From Tanytarsus gracilentus (taxonomy: Eukaryota > Arthropoda > Insecta > Diptera > Chironomidae): a stretch of 64,000 nt of DNA. Below are positions 50,343 through 60,100 of the stretch, in pieces. Location: positions 3,658,001-3,722,000 of the forward strand of contig JAXRKN010000036.1 of NCBI GenBank assembly GCA_038502055.1. Direction: 5' to 3'. Below the pieces are notes generated by a model. That model ran no database searches. It worked only from the letters and a program-made list of their open reading frames with translations, and was not told the DNA's origin. Numbering within the stretch: the stretch's first letter is position 1; each line of letters opens with the position of its first letter. The translations under genes and the position numbers were made by a program.

Positions 50343-51825
50343 TCAATAACCATCATCCTCAACCTCGTTCGATTCAACGTTTCTTCCGCCCATTTCAAGG
50401 CACTGAAATTCACCTTTACCCCAACAACCGGACGATAGACAGTATTTTGAACAAATTTCTCCATCAACCTCTGTAAGAGAATGAAAAGTAAATAATTTCC
50501 ATTAATTTATAACAAAATTTACCGCATTTTGACTCGTCCTGATTATCTTTTATGATTCTCGGTTTTGAGTAATTCAAAATTTTCCTCCACTCAATTGTGT
50601 CCACATAACAAAGATTTTTGTTCGACACAATGAAAATTGCACTATTATGAATGCGGTGAAGCGAGACCAAACCTAAGAATTTAAGTGATGTCTGAAAATG
50701 TTCAGAAATTAAAAAAAATCTTGGTTATTTTTCCTGCCAAAAAAATTTTACCTTATAAATTTGCAACGAAAGCATGTTTTCATGTCCATTTTCATTTAAC
50801 GATTCCAAATTTTCAAAAAATGATAAATCACTGAAATTTACATGATTTGCAGTCACTTTTAAATTTCCCGTGATTTTTCTAACATTCTTAAACGCCTTCA
50901 ATTTCTCAGGACTCATGCTATCGAAAGTGCTGTTATTGATCACTAAATTTCCTAAAATAATTTCACATCCTACAAAGCTAAGAATGTTCATGGAATTGAC
51001 AATTCTTCCCCCCAAGCATGTCTTTTCTGGTTGTGAAAAATCAATTTTAGTCTTGGAGGAAATCCAATCAATGTAGGAGGAAATTCTCGTCGATACCACA
51101 GGCACTTTAGTTTTGCAGTCATTGCATCCCATGTCAGTGAAATTTTCAGCATCTTTGACATAACTCAACACGCCTATGAGCTTATTAGTTTTTGTTGAAA
51201 CAATCGCAGACCCACTGTCGCCATCGCAAGGAGTTCCGTGATTATTTTTCGCACAAATATGATGCGGCGTTAGACTTTCAATGTAATGACTTTTATACTG
51301 CATACATTCATTGATTGAGATGAGTTCCATGTTCGTATATTGAGCAGTGAAAGCTGGATTGAATCTCGATGTGTGACCCCATCCTGCAATAATGATTTCC
51401 TTCTCGCTCGCATCGAGATCGATATTTGGAGTTGGGTCAATTTTTATTGGCTTTGCGAGTCTTGAATTATTTACAAGTTCATGAATTGATTTTGGTAGTT
51501 CAGCGATGCCAATGTCATATTCAGCTAGTGGCATCGAAAATTTCTCATGTATCCAATGATTCACAGACCAAACGGTCAAACCATCCTTATTGTATCCATT
51601 TTGATGCATTCCAAGAATTATTTTAGCACTTTGACCTTCTCCAATTGACATTAGGCAGTGCCCTGCGGTGAGAATGTGACGATCCGAGATCAATGTACCG
51701 GCACAATAGAATTGTGGACTCGAAAGATAAACAAGATAGGGAAATTGATTTTTAGTCGCATCATTTCCATCATAAATGGCACTAACAACCGCCAATAACA
51801 CACAAAAAATTAAAATTGTTTTCAT
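50343..51825 (-). CDS. Secreted serine protease fused to an EGF-receptor-type L domain
   Basis: Exons 51825-50752, 50691-50523 and 50470-50343 (introns 60 and 52 bases, phases 0 and 1) give 456 residues. Residues 1-16 are a signal peptide. Residues 17 to about 256 are an S1 chymotrypsin-fold protease with a full triad: His56 in LTAGHC, Asp104 in EYDIGIAEL, Ser204 in CDGDSGSA. The pocket position six before Ser204 is Thr198, so it should not be trypsin-like. No propeptide is seen: IYDG follows the signal peptide directly. Residues 270-414 match a receptor L domain as in EGFR domain III: CLGG, ILGNLVINNSTF, VRKITGNLKV, LSFFENLESL, TSLKFLGLVSLHRIHN, NKNLCYVDTIEWRKIL. Residues 414-438 (CEVDGEICSKYC, then GCWGKGEFQC) begin the furin-like cysteine-rich domain, then an acidic tail and stop. 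There is no membrane anchor or kinase. Most junctions lie inside single conserved segments, which argues against a mis-joined model. Confidence 0.85.
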
Positions 51826-51868
51826 TTCTTTAAAAAAACTTCTTTTTCACTCGAAGCACGAATCAAAA

Positions 51869-51902
51869 CTAAGCAATCGAGGAATGCTATCAGTTTTTTA
51901 TA
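51869..51902 (-). promoter_or_regulatory. TATA/initiator promoter of the protease-fusion gene
   Basis: TATAAAAAA starts at 51902 on the minus strand, and the initiator-like TTAGTT has its A at 51870, 32 bases on. The leader to the ATG at 51825 would be about 45 bases with no earlier ATG. Confidence 0.6.
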
Positions 51903-52900
51903 GACTCATCTTATCAGTTCGTCACTGCATCATTGTACATGTGTGGAATTTCAGAGAAAACCTCGTATTTCGAAAAAAAATCGTAAACAGAACCGCGGTG
52001 TTTACTTTTTTGCAATACGTCCATGACATTGAAGCTTTGAGTGTATTTTATTGAGAATTTGTTCCTCGAAAGATTGAGAATTATTTGAGGGGAAATTTAT
52101 GTGACGAAATATTTTATAAAATTATCAAAAAATTTTATTAAATGAGAAAAGACAAAATTAATATATAGCGGAGCTATAAATTTTCAGTAAAACATTTCAA
52201 CCACGTGAAATTATTTTTCAATTAGTAAATAAATTTTTCTTGATCCTCGATAATTTTTTATGTGTGTCATAGATCTCACTTTAATACGTCGGCTGTCACC
52301 CTCAACACGTCTTTAATTTCATTCTTCAGATGTAATTCTCATATTCGCTCTATCGAGGTTCAAGTGAGAATTTTCCTCTCTCACTGTGAAAAACATTTTC
52401 TCTCACAACACAAACCATGAATGAATGCAACTTGATAGTAAAATTTTTTGAATCAGACAGTCAAAGTCGGGACGTGAAACTGTTAAGACGTAAAAAAGTT
52501 TTTCTTGGATTTATTCAAATTTAATATTTTAAAAGATTGAAAAATGAAAAGTGAATCTATAAAAAATTTATTTTGCTAAAAAAATATTTTTCTGAGAGCA
52601 TGAAAAGTTAATAAAGTTCTTGCGAATTATCTCATGGCAGAACTTACATAGGATGGATTTTTTGAATTAGTGCAAGGAAAAAATCGATATCGATTGCAGT
52701 TCTTTGTAATTTAATCGCTCATGTCATTGGCGTATGTGCAAAATTGTAAACATCAAAACCACTTCTCCGCCTGCCTCTTGTTTAAACTTTTTTTCTGGTT
52801 GTAGTGAAGCAGTGCAACGTGGTTGGAAATTGAACTCTCCTCTTTTCCAGTTGTCGATTGAATATTCATCGAGCACACACACATTTTTTATGCTGTTGTG
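51903..52900. other. Intergenic region between divergent genes
   Basis: Upstream sequence shared by the leftward protease gene and, probably, the rightward guanylate cyclase gene. No open frame or repeat is supported. Confidence 0.4.
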
Positions 52901-52984
52901 TTCACTGACTTAGTGAGTGATAAAAAAGAATCAACGACTTGCAATAACTCAGTCATCGAGGGATATCAGCGAGAATAAAAAATG
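52901..52984 (+). other. Candidate first exon (5' leader plus ATG) of the guanylate cyclase gene
   Basis: The first visible coding exon at 54194 begins with TATGGATTTGTG, one codon short of the family start Met-Tyr-Gly-Phe, so the ATG must end an upstream exon in phase 0. AAAAAATG followed directly by GTACGAGT at 52982-52990 fits this: a good start context, a GT donor, and no ATG in the preceding 80 bases. The left limit is approximate. Other upstream ATG|GT sites beyond the window or unnoticed by eye remain possible. Confidence 0.4.
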
Positions 52985-54193
52985 GTACGAGTGTAATCTC
53001 TCGTGTTTCGCTTATGACATGGCACATAAAAAAGGATTTTCTATAGTGGACGTGAAATTTTTTGAATTCTTGCAGCTAGATGCATTTTTAAAACGTGTTT
53101 TTTAGTGACTGACAACTTTCTGTTGTTTCATAAATGTAAAAATATCAAGTTTTAAAGTGAAGTGTAAAAAAGTGCTGAAAATATTTTAAAATTTAAAAAT
53201 TAAAAAAATATATTTTTTATGCTCAACTAGTAAATTTCAATAAAATTCTTCATTTTATATTAAAATTTTCTTGAGCTTAAAAACAGGAAACATTTAAAAA
53301 TTAATTTAAATTTTTTGCTGATTTTTCCGCAGTATAATACGCGAAGATTAAATACGAATTACGAAAAGCTTTTGCACGAGCACAAACAAAATTCCCTCGA
53401 AAATTATTTGTAAACATGCCAAATTGTTGTTGAGCATTGCATAATAATTTTTATAAGGGTCTAATCGCGATTTTTTAAAATTTATTTTACGAGCTTTTCC
53501 TGCTATTTCCCGCTCAACCGATGTATTGGAATTGCTTGTCAAAGGACCAAATTACAAGTATGTATGCTCGGTACCTACTTCCATCAACTTCCAACTGATG
53601 TCTTGACACTCAAAGTTAAGCAATTTTCAGGAAGCTACAAATCAGCATGCTAAGCTCAATAAAAAATTCTGTTGATGCAAATCGATAGAGAATAAAAAAA
53701 TAAACAACTTTTCAGAAAGAACCAAGTTCAGGAAGTGAAAGAGTAAAAAGTTAGAGCTCATTTAAGAAAATTAAATTTTCAGAGGGTTCATAGAAAATGA
53801 GTGCAAACACTCGATTCCTACGTCCGAAAAAATTGGTTCTTTGCATTTTTAGGAGGTTTAAGGACCAAACATTTGATTGAGCATGAACTGCTAGAAAAAT
53901 AAGCCATTTCATTTTCTTGAGTTTTAAGCGGAAAATTAAATTTTTTTCCAATAGTGAGCTTTGAATATTTTTAAGCATTATTTCGGCTTCGATTTTCAAC
54001 AAAAAAAATAAATCGGATTTTAAACACTTGTAAAGTGAAAAGTATACGTGATTTTTTGATGATACAAAATTTAGAGACAAAAATTATTTGAAGTGTGTCA
54101 ATGTCTATGACTCATCTGCTCGATATAAAATATAATGATGATTTTCTCTCTATCAAAATGTTTTTTTTTTCTTCTCTTAACAATAAACATCAG

Positions 54194-57100
54194 TATGGAT
54201 TTGTGAATTATGCGCTGGAATTGTTGGTGCTAAAAAATTTTGGCACCGAAATCTGGGAGCAAATAAAGTGAGTATGATGTAACTTCTCTTTTTATAGCAA
54301 AATTTTCCTTCCACGAAAACCCCATTAAAGTGCTCTCGTGGCATACAAATAATGAGGAGTCATTACGAGTGCTTTAGGCTGTAAAATGACATCATTGAAA
54401 CCATTCAAATCTCTCACTTGGCAGCATCTTTTGCGTTATGCTTTCATTTTTTTCGTTAATTGTGAGACCGAGTTATGGTTTTAATTGAACATAAAAGCCA
54501 GTGATAATGATTAAATGAAGGAATTTTTAAGATCTTTAATTTTTTTAAATAAATTCCTTCAAAATTTTCTCACATTTAAAAGCAAACACTTAAAAATTGT
54601 AAAAAGGACTTTGAACACAAATCGTGCAAACGCATTTTATGGTCTTTTCAACGGTGAATTTTTTTGTCACATTTTCTATCAGCCCTAAATTAATATTTTA
54701 ACAGCAAAGCAAAAAGGACCAAAAAGTTTTTCTTCTTTTTTTGTCAACAACTTGAAACACCTTAACGTGCAATTTTTTTTTTATCTCCTTCAATGTGGTT
54801 AAATGTGATGAGCACAAAAAAATGTTTTCTCGAAAAGAAAGTAAAGCATTTTTCATGTCAAAGAAAATTTACTTCCGAGAGTCGACTTGTCGCTCAAGTT
54901 TTTGATGCGTAAAATGATGTTTTTGAGATGTTATTCTCGTGTTATTTCTTATATGTCTTCGAAATTAAATTTTGTTTATTTTATTATAATTTTACTCTGT
55001 AGCTGTGTCAACCAATAAAAAGTTCAAAAAGGATTTTTTTAAATTTACATAACTGAGCAAAAAAATAAACATCAAAGGGAGATTTTTATAATTTTAATCT
55101 TGATTTCAAATGCGTTTGATTAATTTTTTATTCGAAAAAGATTTAAAATTTTCAAGAAGTATAAAATCTAAAATTATTACCCACTCACAAAAAAAGAGTT
55201 ACGAAAAAAAATTGTTTTCAAGAAATTTTCTTCTGTGATTTAAACTCCAAGCTGATTATTTCGCTTGAATGAGAAATTTTGTGCACAATAAACAACAATG
55301 TAAAATTTTAATGAAATTGCTTCGGAACATAAAGCTCTTACATGAATTAGAATGTGGTTCAAGTTTGTTTCTCTTCAATGTAGAAAATAATGAGATTTTC
55401 TCTTCGGTAGCTATAAAAATTCCATTTTCATTTCAAGTATCGAAAATACAATTTTTTTCCTCCTTGAAAAACTTTTTTCATTCTTGTCGAGATTTACGTG
55501 AAAGTTTTTTGCTCATTCCGAGTGAATTACTCGGGCAAATATTCATGGACAGAAAAAGTTTCTGACTTAAAATATGTTGATAAGAATCATAAATTTAAAG
55601 CCAATTCAGATTGAAAATAAAATAAAATTTAATGATGTAATTTTTTTGAACTTTATTGAAAGCGTTTTTTAAAGTACTTTTAACTTAGAATTTAAAATTA
55701 ATAAACGAACTTTCTTTTTTCTATTTAATTGAAAATTTTATAACATTCCAAAAAAAATCTCACACTCAACGCTTAACAAAAATGAAATCATAAAAATTCC
55801 ACATTCGACTTTTTTCATATAAAAATTTCATTCTTAACTCCATTTTATTTCATTGCCATAAATTTAGCGATAGGGTTTCTAATCCAGCATCGCATCCGAA
55901 GTCAATTTGAGTTATCTACTTCATGGTAATAAAAATTTATGGAAGAAACAACCATAATTTTTATACATATGAAGAAAAGCTCTTTAGCATTTGAATTTAT
56001 GCAACTCATAAACTTATCGAAAAATAGCTTAAGATAAATGTTTTCAGTAAAAATCGTTTGCTGCATTTTTATCACATACTTTTTCGTCTCTCATATTTTT
56101 TTGAAGGGTTGCGACTTTTATTTTAAAACCACTTTATTAAATGGAAAAAATAATCTTTTATGAGTGTGATAAAATTTAAATCAAAATTAATTATACTCGC
56201 TTTAAAAAAAATTATGCTAAAATTCAATTTTTCTTCTTCTTTTCTCTCATCATTTTTTTATCTCATCTTCACCACTTCCCTCCACGACGGATGGGTTAAC
56301 AAAACGCATGTAATAAAATTCATGTGAAAACGATGAATAGACGGAAGGCGGACGTGAATATGGAGGGACAATTTTTAGTAAGACAAATTTACGATGATGA
56401 GATCACGTACGGTCTGATTGGTGCTGCTGTGGAAATCTTAAGTAAGTCATTCATCACTTCCCTCTTTGCACACTTTACTTCAAGTACACATCCGAGTAAA
56501 TGAGAATAATATCGAGACTTTTAAATAAGCGACACTCATTGCTAATGGAAATTGAAATAAATTTTTCTTTTCAAGAGGGTTTTGAGTAAAAAATGCTATC
56601 GATTTATTTTGAATACAACAAAGAATCTTTTAAGATTATAAAAGAAGAAATTTGAAACGAAAAAGTTTTTTTAGGGTTTTAAGTTTGAAGAAAATAAAGT
56701 GAAAAAAATTAGCTAAATTTTTTAAATTTAACGGATTTTTTAAAAATTTCGTTAAAAAAAATATAAAATTTTCCTTTTTTGGTCACCCAAAAATCTACAG
56801 AAATTCTTCCTTTAAAAAAATTCAACAGATTCGGAGTTGGGAATTTCTCAGGAGTTGGGAATTTCCCAGGAGTTGGGAATTTCCCAGGTGTTAGGAATTT
56901 CCCAGGTGTTGGGAATTTCCCAGGAATTGGGAATTTTCCAGGAGTTGGGAATTTCCCAGGAGTTGGGAATTTCCCAGGTGTTGAGAATTTCACAGGAGTT
57001 GGGAATTTCCCAGGTGTTGGGAATTTCCCAGGTGTTGGGAATTTCCCAGGTGTTGGGAATTTCCCAGGAGTTGGGAATTTCCCAGGTGTTGGGAATTTCC

Positions 57101-60100
57101 CAGGTGTTGGGAATTTCCCAGGAATTGGGAATTTTCCAGGAGTTGGGAATTATCCCAGGAGTTGGGAATTTCCCAGGAGTTGGGAATTTCCCAGGTGTTG
57201 GGAATTTCCCAGGAGTTGGGAATTTCCCAGGAGTTGGGAATTTCCCAGGTGTTGAGAATTTCACAGGAGTTGGGAATTTCCCAGGAGTTGGGAATTTCCC
57301 AGGTGTTGGGAATTTCCCAGGTGTTGGGAATTTCCCAGGAGTTGGGAATTTCCCAGGTGTTGGGAATTTCCAGGATTTAATTTATTAAAAATTCTGCAGA
57401 TTTTATGCAGATATTCTGATACTCCTTTTTTGAACTCATCGTAAAAATTTCAGCTATAACTTTTTTGTTGACATTTTTAAAGAATAACAGAATAAATCTG
57501 TTTGTAAACACGAACAACAAAGTTCGCTAGTTGTATGCAATTTGTAAAATTTCCATAGCTGCCATGGTTTTTGCCAGAATAAAATCTCAATTGAGCTCAA
57601 AAGTAAATAAAATAAATTAGCTCGAATTTTTTTATTGATTTATCTCAAAGATGTTTCAATCATCACTCTAGTCTTTAATAATAATATTAAATTCTTAAAA
57701 ATTTTATGATTTTTATAGACTTTAAAATTTAATCTCATTAAAAATTTTTACAATTTTCTTTAAAATTAAATTAAAACAGAAAATCTAAAATTCGCTCGAC
57801 AAGAAAACTTTAAATGTAAACAAAAAGATGATTATGCCACTTCAACAACATCAAGGTTAAGATTTTTCTGTAATTTCTTAAGCAAGAAACGGGAGGATGG
57901 AAGGTCGAACAAGAAAGCAAGTAATGCGTGAAACTTTCTGTTGCCATTCCGTAGACGTGACGCAATATCAATCTCATTTACTCGTTTAGCTTTAAGTGTT
58001 TTTCCACCAACATTCAAGTGAAGCATGAAGAGCTGTGTGCAAAAAAATATTTTCTCTCTCTTTTCGGACCCTTTTCGTAGTCAAATGTGTAACAAAAAAC
58101 TTTCGATACTTTTTTGCCCATAGACATCCCTGCGGATGCAATCCTAGAACTTTTCGGACAGACATTTTTCGATTACTGCCAAGATTCAGGATATGATAAA
58201 ATTCTACAAGTGCTCGGAGCGACACCGAGGGACTTTTTGCAGGTAATTTTAGACTTTATGAAAATTTCCCAAGATGGACATTAAAAACTTTGAAACAGAT
58301 TTGAATGATTTTGTGGCAGAATTATTTGAACAGATTTGAATGATTTTGTAGCAGAATCTCTTAAAAAAATATTTTTTCAATTGTGGCCTAATTTAAAATT
58401 CGGTTTGTTGAACACAAAAGTTCATTCTACAAAATTGCTTTTTATTTCTTTCAACACTCATGGCATGTAAGTCCGTCAAAGCCAACAAAACACGACGTGA
58501 CTTGGGTCGTTGAATAAAAAAGCAGAAAATTCTTTTCTAAATGGCATCTAAAAGTTCTCAAAAAGCTAACACAGGAAATGAAAAGAAAAATATTCGGGTT
58601 GATTGGAGTGAAAAGTTGATGGTGACATTATGTCATGCTCTCAATCCCTTAAATTATATCCAGAATAATTTCCGGCAGAAAATTTGTTATCTTCACAATC
58701 CATTGTGGTCAAAAATGTTGTTTTAAACTTTCTTAATTTCATAGAATTTTGCAACTGAAAGTTTTCCATATTTTTAACTTTTTTGTGGCTTCTCTCAAAC
58801 ATTTGGTTTCGGTCGAGAGGATTCAAATTTTGTTTAACAATTGTTTCATTACCGCACGCAAATTTTTCTGAATCTGTTGTTGATTTTTATCTCAATGCTG
58901 TGAAATTTCCCTGTTGTGACACCGCACGACTCTCAACGCACAAATGTGTGATTCTATTTGTTTATTTAATTGCAGAATTTAGACGCTCTTCATGATCATT
59001 TAGGCTTGTTGTATCCCGGCATGCGAGCACCCTCATTTAGATGTACGGAAGACTCTGACGGTTCACTTATTCTTCACTACTACTCCGACAGGGCTGGATT
59101 AGAGTACATTGTCATTGGAATTGTTAAGGTAAAAAATAATGACGTGAAATTCTCATCTGAATGTCAATTATTTAATTTTTAAGCAGTAATTTTTAAATTT
59201 TTTTATGTTTCATTTTTCTAAATCAAAAAATTTTTAAAATCATTCCAAAAATTCAGAAATTTAAAATTAGATGCATATCCCTGGTTTTAAATTGCGATAA
59301 ATTGCATATCGTTGCTCTATAAGCTTTATGTTGGACAATCTCAATAATCCACACTCACCCTCTCTCACAAAAATTTATAGGCTGTCGCATCGAAATTGCA
59401 TGGCGTTGAGGTGGACATAAAAATAATTAAGCGCAAAGGGGATCCAATTATAGTCGCAGCGCCGGATGTTGGCAATTCATTTGGCGAGATAAAATGTGAT
59501 GGAAAAACTCGATGTTCCGCGAATAAGCATGAGAAGAGTATCATAAGCAACAATAATGACACAAAAGTGTCGCATAGTGATAATCGTTGTGAGAAAAGTG
59601 AGTGCAAGAATTAATTGATGCGAAGTAAAAGTTTTATTTTTTGGGGAGGAAAATTAATTAGCAAAATTGTTATGTTATGCTCATGACACACGTTGAAATG
59701 TGATTAGAATATAATTGATATTTAATTTGACTTTTGCTCTTGTTTAATTTTTAAAAATTTTAACCCATAAAAAAATTAACGGTTGTTTTTAAATTTTTTC
59801 AGTTAAATTTAAAAAATGTAATTTGATTTTAATTAATAACAAACACAATTAGTTTAAAATTATGTAATATTGAACAGATCGACGAATTTTTTTAGAAGCC
59901 AATCATTCTCAATTAATTAAAATTCTCTTAATTAGTGCAAAAAATGCGAAAGTAATTAAAACAAAAATTTTTCTCCCTAATTTGACCTTAAGCGAACGTC
60001 ATTAAAAGCAATTATAACTTAACAAAGACGTTGTCTATTATTTAATTACTAAAATTATCCCAAAAGAGAAAATATCAAATTACATTTTTCCTCAATTACA

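Noticed and set aside
52917..53105. 62-codon plus-strand frame starting MIKKNQRL
   Set aside because: It starts at a non-ATG codon and overlaps the candidate leader exon of the cyclase gene; no family features.
56833..57372. CRISPR-like regular spacing
   Set aside because: Units are contiguous with no unique spacers and the DNA is an animal gene intron, so it is a minisatellite.
56709..57388. Long overlapping open frames on both strands encoding GVGNFP/KFPTPG repeats
   Set aside because: They are by-products of an 18-bp tandem repeat inside an intron: several frames are open on both strands, with no start context, splice partner or domain outside the repeat.
57832..58225. Antisense frames with a LNVGGKTLK stretch, suggestive of a BTB domain
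   Set aside because: The similarity is limited to a few residues and the frames overlap a coding exon of the guanylate cyclase on the other strand.
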